From: Fereydounia khargensis
Taxonomy: Eukaryota; Basidiomycota; Ustilaginomycetes; Urocystidales; Fereydouniaceae
Assembly: GCA_026413255.1 (NCBI GenBank)
Contig: JAOCZO010000001.1
Span: 248,001 to 312,000, forward strand
Length of the DNA stretch: 64,000 nucleotides
Direction of reading: 5' to 3'
This document shows, piece by piece, positions 11,571 through 22,678 of the stretch (position 1 is its first letter; every line of letters begins with the position of its first letter). The translations under genes were made by a program, and so were the position numbers. The notes under the pieces were generated by a model, which was not told the DNA's origin, did no database searches, and saw only the letters and a program-made list of their open reading frames with translations.

Positions 11571-14404
11571 GGTTGTGAACGTTGGCTGGTCTTACGAGAG
11601 ACACTGACGTAGACAGGGATTGGCGGAGAGAGGATGAACGATTCGGAGGAGGCGGTGGGGAAGGTGGAGCTTTTTGAGTGTTGCTGTTGAGGCAAGAAGG
11701 GTTGGAAGCGATCAGGAGGCAAAGGATATGATCATGATGGTGCAAGAAAGAGGGTCTTGGTAGATCTTGCTATGCGAGGGCAAGATGTCAAGGACGCGGG
11801 ATGAGGTGCTACAAAGTGACGTGCCCTGAGCTGGATGCAGGGTTCAGCGGGTGGGCGTAGGTAAGCGTTTGCAAGGCACGGCGAGCGGCAGGAGCAGAGA
11901 GTGGTTGAAGAGACGCAGAGAGAAAGACACAATTAGAAAGCCATGGCTGGTTGTGTGGGGATGCGTCTCGGAGATGGATGGTTGAATGGATGGTGTGATG
12001 GTAAGAGGGGGATGAGGGAGGAGGAGAGAGGCAAGTAGGTGAGGGCAAGGGAGGTGTATGTTATGTGTGCTAGCCGCTGATAGCGAGTGGGGTCGGCTTG
12101 ACGGGCTGGATAAGGTGCTCTGCTCTGCTCTGCTTGCTTGGCCTGCCTAGCTTGAGTCAGAGACAGAGAGAAAAAAATGAGCGCAGTTGGGCCCTTACGC
12201 ACGCACACGCACGTCAGCGTCGACTGTCAGGGTCCATCCGAGTCACGACATGCACGATTATCACGACTTGTACTGACCGACTGCCCACGACTGATTGCAC
12301 TGCTGTGCGCCGCACCGCACCGCACCGCACCGCAGCGCACTGCACTGGACAGTCAGACGGGCGGGCGGAAGCAAACAACCAAACGAAACCAAACCAAACC
12401 TGAGGACACTGAAGCCTCCATCTGCCTCTGCCTGCTGGCTGTTGTCTCTGCAATGCCTGGCCTGAACCCCAGACAATTGGCTGGGCGCGCGGCCCTTCAT
12501 TGTGAATGTGACTGAATGAATGACTGCGAGGGTGTGATCGCTGATCGCCCAAGCTCGGCCCGCGTGACTCCCACAGGGCTGGAAGCAGCGCAGCCCGGCA
12601 CAGAACAGCGCATCACATCCCTCGGCGTTCCTATTGTGATTGCGTTGGGTTGGGTTGCTTTGCGTTGCGTGTCGAGTCGAGTCGAAACGGGTGTGCCTTG
12701 GCTTGCCTCCTCCTCCCTACCCCGAAGTGACTCGAAAGCCGCCGAGGGAGGCCAGACCAGACGCCTCTCCGGTGTCATACGGAGCCTGTTCTTTCTTTTC
12801 TTGGTTTCGCTTGTCTATTCCCTATCTCTACGAGTCACCGACACTCCTCTACCCCACAGGCAAAGCTGGTCCGATACCAAATGTACAGTGCAGGTCAAGC
12901 CTCAATGAGTACCGCACAGCACCTCCACACTAGGGGCTTTGTTTTTTTTTATTGCGTGTACGTGCCCTCGGCTCGCGAGACGCTACCACAAAAAAAGGAA
13001 AGGAAAAAAGGAAAATGAAAAAGGGTTGCTGCGCATGCATTGCATAGAGTATGCGCGCGCGGGGGGCTGACTGACTGACCACTTCAGAGGGCTGCGATAA
13101 CGTCTTTTTTGGCTTGCCTGGGCGGGGACGAAGGGGACAGCACAACACAGCAGCACGTACGCAAAGGAAACAGCTGATGGCGCGAGGCGTGCGATGGAAG
13201 CGAGAGCCTGACTCTCTGCCGTGGTGTTGGGTCTGGGTCGGACGACTTGGGCACAATCGGAGCAAGACCCTGAACTATAGCCTATTGTCTCATTGAACAA
13301 ATCGCCCCATTCCTTTTTGGGTCAACGCGGGGCGAGCGAGGTTGAAGACAGACGATAAGGGAGCGAGAGTCTACCGTATCTCGCTGCTGTCCCATTCAAG
13401 CTCCGTCAACACCTATCAGTGGAGGGCGGATCGCGCGAGAGTCCTGCCTCGCTTTCGGTGGATGACTGGCGAGTCGAGATCGATCGAGCCCGTTAACGTG
13501 ATCATGATTGTCCTTACAGTTACTGTTCTATCAGTCGTAGTCAGCAGTATTGGAGTTCCGATCTCAGATACAATAGTGACAGTGGTGCCGGGGAACAAGC
13601 GAGGTGGACCCCACTCATCGGCTGACAGTGCTCGAGCGGTTGGATGCTCGGTTAAAGTTGTAATCACCCTCTCGTCCCGAACCGCCCCGGCCCCAACGTC
13701 ACGTACGCTAAGACCGACAAGACCTTTGCGCGCGCGAGTCATGCTGACCCAAGACCGCGTCTACTGCAAAGTGATCCCGTCTGTGCCCGAGTGATACAGT
13801 AGTGGCCTTCCTTTGCCAAATCACACCCGCTGTGGCGAGGAAATACACAGCTAGCGTGACTCGAGAGTGAATGGGTCGTGGCTGACAACAAAGGGTTTGC
13901 CGTATGTGTTTTCGTGGCTTGCGTGGGTGTTACAGTTCCACCTTGCTCTTACTCTTTCTCATCCTCCCTCACTTGCCTTTGCGGCCATTTGGATCTCATA
14001 AGTGCTTACGTACAGTTGTATCATCTCGAGAGATCACCTGAGCGAATTCGCCTCCGACCGTCAAAAGCCTAAGTTACAGTCACCTCTTTGTCACTCTCTC
14101 TCTCCCACGCCAGGTAAGCTAGAGGCAAACACACTTATTCAGGGTGACTTTCTGCAATTGAGGGTGACAAGCCAGCAAGGAGACCGGCAATCCACACAGA
14201 CTGGTACAGCATGGCAACCTCCTCCGTCTCAATTGACTCTATCCTTCCATGCGATACGCTATATCACGGACGCTGGCCGACAACGCGGCCAAGAGTTAGA
14301 AACAAAGAGAAACTGGGTTGCAAAGCTAATGATACAACATGGCTAGACCATGTGACAGACGAGGCAGCGAGGACGGGGAAGTTGTGTAAAAAGAAAGGGG
14401 AGCA
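11571..14404. other. 2.8-kb spacer without a recognisable gene
   Basis: Bases 11571 to about 12200 look like the pyrimidine-rich leader (minus strand) of the acidic orphan gene. At 12305-12345 there is a short run of ACCGC repeats. Opposed frames at 13342-13794 (plus, TTG start) and 13416-13742 (minus, 108 codons) show no domain. The segment also holds the 3' flank of the uL30m gene. No RNA gene was seen. Confidence 0.5.
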
Positions 14405-14965
14405 TCAGGACGATGTCGCTCCTCGTTGCTGCTGGAACTGCACCTCTTGCTCCTTGAGCATCTGATCGCGCTCCTCGTTAACCATGTTGCCAACGAGACG
14501 GTATCCTCGGGGCGCCTTTCGGCTCGACTTGCCAAAGTCAACGACCTCGCCTGCTTCGTTGACCCAGGTCGCCTCCGCGTCGCTCAGGGCCACCTGCTCC
14601 GGGGTCTCGTCCAGACGCCTCACATTGTCAACGTGCACTAGCTCCTTGACCGCCAGGATGGCACCGGCCATGTCAGGCCCGATCGGACGGTACACGCTCT
14701 GCAATCGCTTCTTGAGACCAAGAGACTCGAGGCTGCGGTTGATCTTGGCCGGCATTCCGATGCCCGAGCGGCGAAGCGTGATGCGGTAGTGCGTGGCCTT
14801 GCCCTCAGTCGACGCAGGAGCAGCAGATGACGAAGATGAAGACGACGATTCCCATCGCAGGCCATATGTGGAAGATGGCACGCCGCTGCGGCCTGCGGAC
14901 ATCATCGCTCGTCGAGAGGAGGCGGCTCCCACCAGGGAAGGAAGTGACCGAACTGAGAACATCAT
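14405..14965 (-). CDS. MRPL33: Mitochondrial large-subunit ribosomal protein uL30m
   Basis: The L30 core lies at about residues 55-110 (THYRITLRRSGIGMPAKINRS... followed by LGLKKRLQSVYRPIGPDMAGAI...LVHVDNVR), the short two-strand, two-helix fold of bacterial L30 with the usual fungal mitochondrial C-terminal extension. The start is tandem ATGs at 14965 and 14962; the frame extends upstream only to a TTG, so that extension is rejected. The product of 186 residues starts MMFSVRSLPSLVGAASSRRAMM, rich in Arg and Ser without acids, as expected of a mitochondrial targeting peptide. It is longer than bacterial L30 (about 60 aa) but similar to fungal mitochondrial forms. It acts in the mitoribosome matrix-side large subunit. 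Confidence 0.85.
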   Translation of the reverse strand: MMFSVRSLPSLVGAASSRRAMMSAGRSGVPSSTYGLRWESSSSSSSSAAPASTEGKATHYRITLRRSGIGMPAKINRSLESLGLKKRLQSVYRPIGPDMAGAILAVKELVHVDNVRRLDETPEQVALSDAEATWVNEAGEVVDFGKSSRKAPRGYRLVGNMVNEERDQMLKEQEVQFQQQRGATSS

Positions 14966-17590
14966 GCTTGGAGACTTTCTCGATATGTCTGTTTGAAGAG
15001 ACAAGAGACGGGATGGAAGTGAGGTGCTGATCAGTATCAAGGTTCAAAAGCCAACGTGTGCAAAGTTGGGAACCCCTGTAACCATCTCCCACCTCTTTAC
15101 TCCTCTTTTGCCTCCGCTGTCCAATTCAGGAAACCTGTTATCGACCTCGCGTGGCGCGGCACTTAGTAAGCCTCCCTATCCTGCCAGCTACCAGGCAAAA
15201 GCTCGAATCAACTGAGAGAGATTCTCAACACGGGAGAGCCACAGGCCCTCAACCGCGGAGGCACTTTCCAGGATGAACATGCTCAGGTGCCGATAGGACC
15301 CCAACATGCCTTGCCATCGTCGCTCACCAGAGGAGGTCAGTCACTACCACCCAACGAGAGAACCTCGATCGCCAAAAATGACGAGAGATTCTCGGATCGA
15401 GACAACAGTGACCTCCTCACTCCAGGATCATGAGGCTAGGCCGTATACGGGAAGAGGCAAGCACGCAGACCGCCCGCTCACGACGGCTCTTCCTAATGCA
15501 TATCGGTTTTTAATACGTAGCTCATCCTTTGGACAGCCCTTCTTGAAACGTAAGCCACCAAAGCGGCCCCGTCCCTCAGGGGTAAATGCAACATCAAGAA
15601 CAGAAACTGAGGAATTCATGGTACGCACCGTCTGGCAAGGGGCTCCGGACGGCGGCTTGAAGACAAGGGATGGCTAATGTACAGGGGAAAGGACTGGTTG
15701 TACGTGGACGAAGACGAACAGGAGCAGAAAAAGCAATCGTGTGGTCAGCTTTACTGCGTATCCTCTGGCATCTTGTGCTGGCTCTCGAGCGAGCAGATAG
15801 CAAACGACGGCGGAAAACCCCTCAGACTTCCAAGGAAGGTCTGCGACCTCTCATCGCACCAGAGCCGGCTGCGATCCCTGCAATGCAAACGACTCGAGAA
15901 GACACCACTGGCCAACCGACACTCCGCCGTAGCAGAGGGTTCGAGCCGGTGACCTCTCCCGAAAGAGATGGATGCCAACCCATAAGAGTCTCTCACAGGG
16001 AGAGCCTAAAGGCCCCACCCCCTAGGGGATGCTTGGGCACTAGAGTGGAAACTGCGAATTTTGGCTGGATACCAAGATTATCATCGTCGGAGATGCCGTT
16101 GCTGCTATCTGCCTGCTGATGAGAAGGGTCGATTTGATAGTGTACTCACGAATAGAAGGAAAGCAGGAGCGAGCAGTTGGGATGCAAGGAGGGGAACTGA
16201 TCGCATACGAAATCCAAGGCGAAAGCATGATGAGGAAAGGGAAGAGAGGTCAGTCACGATGTTCTAACCACGCTCGCATCTTCAACATTGGCGCCGATGA
16301 GAATAGATCTTGTGAACGGTTGCAACCCTCAGTCAAAAGTGTGCTGGCATGCACAAAGGTTGATGAAATGTTCCTTGCGAAGGGAACTTCCTTATCGTCT
16401 CGGCATGGTCGTATAGGCCGGGGAAAGGAGTCGAAAAAGTCATCACTGGAAAGCAACCGTATCGACAAGATCCCATGGCGGCTGCGAATGTAGCATGCTC
16501 GCAGCAAGAATAGAAAGAAACTGATAACCAAATACTCACGAGAAGCGGTTGAGGTAGTAGTGCCTAGGGGAGGGGGAAGGGTTCAGGTATGGTAGGAGAA
16601 GGGAAGTCAGGCTGGGTCAGCGCTGGTTGAAATACTTTTCTGCGTTTTCTCTCTTCTGCTCGAGCCCTTTTTTTTTTCTCCCCTTTTCTTTTTTTTTCCT
16701 CCCTTTTCTTCGCGTCCAAATCTCGGCGGGGTGCCAGCCAGTAAGCATCGAGCCATCCCGTTCCAGACAATCCGCTGATCTGCCCTGCTTGGCCCCCTTT
16801 TTGAATTCTTCTCGCGATTTTCGGCCTGGCCTGGCCGCAGTCGGCTGATCTCGGCCGGGAGCCTTGCTCGACGCTCGCGCGCGCGCCGCTTTGAGCGCTG
16901 ATCAAAACACAAACAACAAGGGGCTGCCTTCCGTACAGAGGTAGAAGCAAGACGAGCCGGAATCGGGCGACCAGAGCGAGAGTAAGGGAGAGTCCCCCAA
17001 CAAGACAGCACTGCTCCACATGAATACCGCGCGCGGCACCGGTGATTAGAGTGTGAAGTACGCTGATGTACGCAGTAAGCGGCTCGACTCGAGTGGGCAG
17101 CCAAAGTTCAATTCGTGATACGTTGGGCGCCGCTAGAACGGACTCTGGGAGGTGGCGTCGGCGACACTTGCAGCTCATAACACATCCCGCCTTTCTCAAT
17201 CATTCGACCGTACCCCACCTCAAGGCTCAGTCTCATTCGGGCTGACAAGCAAGCCGCCACCGCTCTCGCCACTTCGGCCAACAAGACTCGGAAGGTCGTT
17301 CCTCCTCAGATGGGCTTCGCACCTGCTGCAGCGGCTGCCCTGTAAGCGGAGGGTGCCACATACTTGCATACTTGCGTCCTTTGTTCACCTTGCCCGCTCT
17401 GCTCGAAGATCCACTTGGGTGAAGCGGACCGCCTTCCGCCTCACCTCTCTCCTCTCGACGACACAATCGACCTCGACTTAGCATTCCGACGGTCGCACCC
17501 TCCTTCTCTGCCACCAAGTCGATCCCTCGCATACCACCCATATCACCCATCGATCGGACCTCAGAGGCTCGGCTTCCTCTCCAGGGTCCC
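14966..17590. other. 2.6-kb spacer between divergent uL30m and SIM-RING genes
   Basis: No coding frame can be supported. An 11-bp near-palindrome, gagagattctc, occurs at 15216-15226 and 15383-15393, and gaggtcagtcac-type words occur near 15334 and 16247. Two strong minus-strand donor-like words (CGTGAGTA) lie near 16145 and 16537, which could belong to an unannotated spliced noncoding transcript. Homopolymer T runs lie at 16667-16700. From about 17310 to 17590 the plus strand lacks ATG and is C/T-rich, probably the leader of the next gene. Confidence 0.45.
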
Positions 17591-18985
17591 ATGCCGCATC
17601 GACATCAAGCCATGACTTCCAACTCAGCTATCATAGATTTAACCTCAGACTCGCCACCAACAACGTCCGATCGTGTCCGCTCAGGAAGCTCCTCTCATGC
17701 AGCTCCACCTCGCCGCACGGGATCGACACTAGGGGACGCTGGCGTTTCTCGGGCTGGGAGCAGCTCCAATAGCTCGTCAGCAGGAGGTTTCTCACTGCCG
17801 GGACCATCGACTATTGCATCTCGCGGCCATAGCCGTGCTCAGAGCAGCTCTCGCTCGACGGGCTCGCCAAGCGCTCGCAGCCGGACTCACGTGCCGACAT
17901 CCTCACGCTCTAGGGCTGCCCCTGTCATTCTGCTCGACGACGACACTGACGATGACGACGACATTCAATTTGTCGGAATGTCAGCAGAAGCAGAACGTAT
18001 CCGTTCCGAATCGCGAGCGAGAATGGACTGGCAAAGGACGTTTCTCGACGTTGGCCGTCGCAGGGGAGAAACGCCACAAACAGCTGCCGAAGCAAACGAG
18101 CTGCCTCCAAACATGAATATTCATGAGGGTCTCCATCGCGGGCCACACGGTCGAGGATCTGCTACAGCACGAGGTCCACCTTACTACCAGGGGCTCGACA
18201 TGTATGCAAGTGCCCAACTGGCGTTCCCCGCTTTGAATGCGTCGAACAACAGGAATAGAGGCGTTCGCAACCCAGCCTTACAGGATGCCCTGTTCGGCTT
18301 TGCCAACCGAATGGACTTTGTAGGGGCGCTTATGCGCAATTTTCATGGCTACCACCATTTTGGCGCTACAGTGGGCATGGGCGGCGCGCAGCCGAATGCG
18401 AACAAGATGCCCGACAAGCTGGACCCTAAGGTGCTCCATCCCAAACCAGTCCTTGCCGGATTCTCAACCGATGTGATCGAGCCACCTGTTGACCTGGAGA
18501 CTTACTTTGACGACAAGGCCAAGGTGACGGGGCCTCTGCCAGACACGACTCCCGTCTGCCCGTGCTGCCAGCACGCATTGGTTCTCGGCGGAAGCGGAAA
18601 GCAGCGCATGTGGGTACTTCCCTGCGGGCACATGATTGACGGTCGATGCATGGCGCGGGTCAGTGGGATCCCGCTTCCGCCAGACGAGGAGCAAGCCAAG
18701 GAGTCAGGAACGGACTCGAAGACAGACGAGGCTGATACCTCGTTCGAAGCGGATACGAGCCGACAAGAACGGCACAAGGGCAAGGCCAAGGCAACAGATT
18801 CGCCAGAGGACGAACCACCAGCCAAGTCGACACGGAGTCGGAGCGGAAAGGCCAGGACGTCCCTTCCGAAGAGCCCGCCGAAAAAGCCGAGATCCAAGCG
18901 CTTCGTCTGTCCTGTTGAGGGGTGTGACCAGCAGTGCAAGACGGGAACAGGGAGCGAGCTCTCTTGCATCGAAGTATTCGTGTAG
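17591..18985 (+). CDS. SIM-containing RING-like protein (STUbL-like, tentative)
   Basis: Single-exon, 464 residues from ATG 17591 (an alternative ATG at 17612 starts just before the first motif). Residues 13-20 read AIIDLTSD, a classic SUMO-interacting motif; a second hydrophobic-acidic motif (VILLDDDTDDDDD) lies near residue 110. The C-terminal third has a zinc-type signature: VCPCC (about 322), LPCGHMIDGRC (about 342) and, after an insert of about 90 disordered residues, FVCPVEGCDQQC (about 438), ending SCIEVFV. Tandem SIMs followed by a RING resemble SUMO-targeted ubiquitin ligases such as Slx8 or RNF4, which act in nuclear genome maintenance. The RING is divergent and split, so ligase activity is an inference. 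Confidence 0.6.
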   Translation: MPHRHQAMTSNSAIIDLTSDSPPTTSDRVRSGSSSHAAPPRRTGSTLGDAGVSRAGSSSNSSSAGGFSLPGPSTIASRGHSRAQSSSRSTGSPSARSRTHVPTSSRSRAAPVILLDDDTDDDDDIQFVGMSAEAERIRSESRARMDWQRTFLDVGRRRGETPQTAAEANELPPNMNIHEGLHRGPHGRGSATARGPPYYQGLDMYASAQLAFPALNASNNRNRGVRNPALQDALFGFANRMDFVGALMRNFHGYHHFGATVGMGGAQPNANKMPDKLDPKVLHPKPVLAGFSTDVIEPPVDLETYFDDKAKVTGPLPDTTPVCPCCQHALVLGGSGKQRMWVLPCGHMIDGRCMARVSGIPLPPDEEQAKESGTDSKTDEADTSFEADTSRQERHKGKAKATDSPEDEPPAKSTRSRSGKARTSLPKSPPKKPRSKRFVCPVEGCDQQCKTGTGSELSCIEVFV

Positions 18986-19420
18986 CTTGGCTCCTTGCCG
19001 CTGCTACCAAGTTTCCCCTCCTCTTCTCCCCAGCAAGTGTACTCTACTCAAAACAGCATCATCTGTCCCACGCACACACAATCTCTGCACCATCGACCAG
19101 CACGCAAGTCAGCATCAACGAGCCCTTACCAGCCACCATTTTACCCTCTTCTCATATGCTACTTGTACGACTATGCCCTCCTTTTTTTTCTCTAATTTTT
19201 GTGCGTCCATTGCTGCCATGCTGTTCCGGTTGTGTCGAGCCTGCGTAAAGTAGATGGCAGGATACGGTACCGTGTTCGTTGTGTTGGTGCGCCGAGACGC
19301 GTGAGGAAATGCTCAGTCAGTCAGGGTCCACTCGCAAGACCGCCCCGGTCACAGAGAAGCGTGCATGGACCGCGTCACTAATGGCACTCGCCACCTGCCA
19401 TCATCACCACTCAGCAGGAC
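18986..19420. promoter_or_regulatory. Spacer between SIM-RING gene and BUB2
   Basis: Holds the 3' UTR of the upstream gene and the promoter of BUB2, both plus strand. Homopolymer T (19179-19188) is visible. No small gene was found. Confidence 0.5.
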
Positions 19421-20518
19421 ATGGTGTCGCCAGCAACAGCCCCGCCCCCGGCACAGGCTCCGTCCTCTTCTTCACAATCCAATCCTTCGTTGAAAGCATG
19501 GCAACGCCTCTTTCAACAGCATCAGGGGGCGCCAAACGAAGGCGGCGGTGGTAAGGAGGAACGGGCACCGCGCAAGGCCAAGTCGATCGGTGCACGCCTC
19601 GGCCTCTTTGCACGAGGCAGTCAACCCAACCTGGCAGTGCGGACACCGGGCGAGCACAAGCAAGCCATGTCACGCATGCGTCATATGATTGTTACCACAC
19701 CCATTCCAGGGGATGAGTACCAGACTCCCATGGGAGGAACATATCGATCTGTGGTATGGAAGCTGCTTCTCGACATTCGGTCGGTCCCAGTAGCACCGTA
19801 CCTCGAGCTCGTCTCCAAGGGCAAGTCAGCCGCACATGACAAGATTCGAAACGACACATTCCGGACCCTGGCCACAGACCAAGGGTTCAAAGAACGGGTC
19901 AAGGAGGAAATGCTCATTCGGCTCCTCGAAGCCTTCGTATGGAAGTACTCGGGGCAGACATCCGTATACGACTTTAGCTATGTGCAAGGCATGAACGTAC
20001 TCGCTGCACCATTCCTCTACACGATGCCAAGTGAGATCGAGGCGTTCTACTGCTTTAGTCGCTTCATCGAAGTATGCTGTCCGCTATACGTGCAGCCTAC
20101 CCTTGCCGGTGTTCACAAGGGTCTCCAACTCCTCGATAGGTGTCTCGAACTTCTAGACCCGCCTCTGTTCGCCCATTTACGATCGAAGAAACTCTCAGCT
20201 GAGATCTACGCTTTTCCATCCGTGCTTACACTCTGTGCCTGCACGCCCCCACTCCCAGAGGTCCTACAGATGTGGGACTTTCTGCTCGCCTTTGGCGTCC
20301 ACTTCAACGTACTTTGCGTTGTCGCCCAATTACACATCATGCGAAACGAGCTTCTAGAAAGCCCGAGTCCCATGAAGCTGCTTCGTCATTTCCCTCCTCT
20401 GAATGCACGCGAGATCATCAAGGTCACCGTCGTGCTGGCTCGCGATATCCCTGAAGATCTATACGAGGAACTCGTCAAGCATCCGTACCATCCCGACAGC
20501 GTCGCTGGGATGCTATGA
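19421..20518 (+). CDS. BUB2: TBC-domain GTPase-activating protein, Bub2/Cdc16 type
   Basis: Single exon, 365 residues. In yeasts Bub2 with Bfa1 (Cdc16-Byr4 in fission yeast) is the GAP for the Tem1/Spg1 GTPase at the spindle pole and restrains mitotic exit or septation until the spindle is positioned. Both catalytic fingers of TBC GAPs are present: IRNDTFR (I-x2-D-x2-R, Arg148) and YVQGMNV (Gln189). AFPSVLTLCACTPPLPEVLQMWD is a hallmark of the Bub2 branch. The N terminus carries a low-complexity stretch of about 80 residues before the TBC fold. It lies tail to tail with the polyamine-oxidase gene, with 142 bp between stops, so the 3' UTRs may overlap. Confidence 0.9.
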   Translation: MVSPATAPPPAQAPSSSSQSNPSLKAWQRLFQQHQGAPNEGGGGKEERAPRKAKSIGARLGLFARGSQPNLAVRTPGEHKQAMSRMRHMIVTTPIPGDEYQTPMGGTYRSVVWKLLLDIRSVPVAPYLELVSKGKSAAHDKIRNDTFRTLATDQGFKERVKEEMLIRLLEAFVWKYSGQTSVYDFSYVQGMNVLAAPFLYTMPSEIEAFYCFSRFIEVCCPLYVQPTLAGVHKGLQLLDRCLELLDPPLFAHLRSKKLSAEIYAFPSVLTLCACTPPLPEVLQMWDFLLAFGVHFNVLCVVAQLHIMRNELLESPSPMKLLRHFPPLNAREIIKVTVVLARDIPEDLYEELVKHPYHPDSVAGML

Positions 20519-20660
20519 AGATCACGATCACGATACCGCACAAACACACGAATCCATACATCCCATCTAGCGAGAACTACATTCAAAACCATATCTCGCT
20601 CCATCAGACTGTACAACTACTCAAGAAAATTTCAGAATGTTTACCAAGAAACCGTTGCAT

Positions 20661-22425
20661 CTATACCCGATCTCGTGGGTCAATGGATTCACCATCAGCA
20701 ATGAGCTGATTGATGATTCGATCAGCTTCCCTCTCGCCCTCCAGCAGTGCGCCGTGAACGCTTGCGTAGCTGAATGAGGAAGAGGGAGATTGGTCAGATA
20801 CTGGCTTTGTGACACGCGTAAGGATGGTACTCAACTAATCTGGATGAGTGTGCTCGCCACAGAATCCAAGTTTGCCATCCCATAATGGCTTGCTCGCCTC
20901 TGCCAAGTCAAGTGGGGTGGCATGGTTCGAGTTGGGGATATACGAATAGGACCCGAGCGAGTACGGGTCCTTGTTCCAAGCCGTGACTCTCGTCTGAATG
21001 GGAGCAGGGACACTTGACTGCTCGCTGGAGGGAAGGAGGCTGAGTACAAGACGACGATGCAAGGTCTCTGCAGCCCAGTCTGAAGGCACCATCTCAAGCG
21101 CCTGGGCGGCAGGTGGAGCGACGAAGGCCTGCAGAACCGGATGACCCGTGATGGGCTTGTAGTCAAGTAAGGCAAAGCCAGCAGTCTCAATGATGGCACG
21201 GGCATGCTCCTCGGTCTCGGGGACCTCATCAAGACTGGTCAAGTCGTGCACCTTGGTGGAAAAGTCAGAGGGCAGCAGGAAGATCCAGCTGTCCCGCGCA
21301 TCAGGTGCTCGCCACCATGCCCGGTCGTACGATAGTACTATCTTGTTGAGCAGACCCATCCCTAGTCTTGCCAGCGCTGCTGTTCGTCGACCCGGAAGGG
21401 CGGGTGTGAATGTCGGAAGTCGCTTTTGCATCACACCTGTAGACGAATGACCATCAGATCCTCTGAGCCACGTGAAACAATGCAGGTAGTGGGGAGAGCT
21501 TACCAAGTGGAAGGGCACACACGACATGGGTTCCGTCGTAACTCTGTGTCTTGCCTGTTACAGGGTTCTTCGTCTGCACCTGGACAGAGCCTGTGTTAAG
21601 GTGCTTAGTGAAAGACGCAAAGCTAGTGACTGGATTCTTATACATGTGACTCACCATCGGGCTGTTGCTCAACAGTGACAACCTCGTTGTCCAGGTGAAT
21701 GGACCCTCCGTTGGCCCTGATTCGTTGCTCGTTCCAATCTATTAGCTTGTAGTATCCAGGAACTACGACCGAGTCAGAGCCGGGGAAGGCGTGCTCAAAG
21801 CCCCACCACTTGAGCGAGACTTGAGACAGGCGAGCTCCTGTCCATCCGGACCACATGGAGGAGCTGTATGGCCAGGGAGACGTGAGCTATTGTGCTCACA
21901 ATCCATCAGCATGGTGATCACTTACACGCTGAGGACATGGTTCCTCTCCTGTTGCTCGATCCCTCTCCACACGTCGGGATACTTGTCGTTCTGTATCAGG
22001 CCGGACCAGATGCTCTCCTCTTCGTGTGGGGACTGGTTTCCCTGCTGAACTGCACGCTGAAGACGAGAGAAGGTAGTGTCAAAGGAGAAGAAGTTGACAC
22101 GATTGCTCGTCTCCGGATCCAGCTGTACTCCGCCACTGCGATCGACGACGTATCGCATCTCGTCGTCTTTCGGATCTGCGGCGCGGAAGCCAGAGCGTCC
22201 AGCATATTGACCAATGGGATTTCCCGCTGTTCCATGAATAAAGCTTGCTCCTAGATCGACGTTGTTGCTGCCATCAAGGTGCCAGGTGTCTATCCGCCCT
22301 CCAAGCCGACTGCGCGCCTCGAGAAGCGTCACCCGCACCCCTTTGGCAGAGAGCCGCCGCGCAGCTGAGAGCCCAGCTATGCCTCCGCCCAGGACGAGCA
22401 CCCGTGCTGAAATCGTCTCGTTCAT
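20661..22425 (-). CDS. FAD-dependent amine oxidase, polyamine oxidase (Fms1) type
   Basis: Five exons joined in frame: 22425-21926, 21863-21655, 21590-21504, 21436-20836, 20769-20661, coding 501 residues from the ATG at 22423-22425. The N terminus has the dinucleotide-binding motif VLVLGGGIAGLSAARRL followed by LLEARSRLGGRIDT; DLGASFIHGTAGNPIGQ matches the substrate-side region of spermine/polyamine oxidases. The C terminus has GFCGEHTHPDYYASVHGALLEGERE, the second FAD contact. Family members oxidise spermine or N-acetylpolyamines, yielding H2O2 and aminoaldehydes. The intron 1 donor has two close options (AGC/GTGTAAGT or AGCGT/GTAAGT), changing a few residues. The last intron uses GTTGAG as donor. 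Substrate cannot be fixed from sequence; other flavin amine oxidases remain possible. Confidence 0.85.
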
Positions 22426-22678
22426 GCTGTTGGCTACTATCGCCAGAAACTCTAGCTTTTGCTTCAGTGTGAATGTGATGGCTGTGATGTGAGCAGAATG
22501 TGTCAACCACCTACAGAGCCTAACCTCCACTTTTGTGACTTTCGAGCGTGTGTGTGAATGTGAGCGTGTGATTTTGGCGAGAAGCACACTTGGAATCTTC
22601 TTCAGGGTCCACACAATTCCGCGCTTTTGCTTCACCGCCATCCTCTCCCTCTCTTGTTCCTCTGCTCTGAGTCTGGAT
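22426..22678. promoter_or_regulatory. Bidirectional promoter, polyamine oxidase / QRI7
   Basis: Only 253 bp separate the two divergent start codons, so both core promoters and leaders must share this segment. It contains TGTGTGTGAATGTGAGCGTG repeats on the plus strand near 22545-22565; no known factor site is obvious. Confidence 0.7.

Noticed and set aside
13342-13794. 150-codon frame with a hydrophobic stretch
   Set aside because: Starts at TTG, overlaps an opposed frame, and shows no domain or signal peptide in a proper position.
15937-15977. Possible tRNA or SINE promoter boxes on the minus strand (GGCTCGAACCC as B box, TGGCATCCATC as A box)
   Set aside because: The B-box flanks do not pair as a T stem with a 7-nt loop and the A box has about four mismatches, so no tRNA or SINE can be supported.
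16328-16447. Box C/D-like words (TGATGA ... CTGA) on the minus strand
   Set aside because: No terminal stem joins the two boxes and no guide complementarity could be checked; likely chance.
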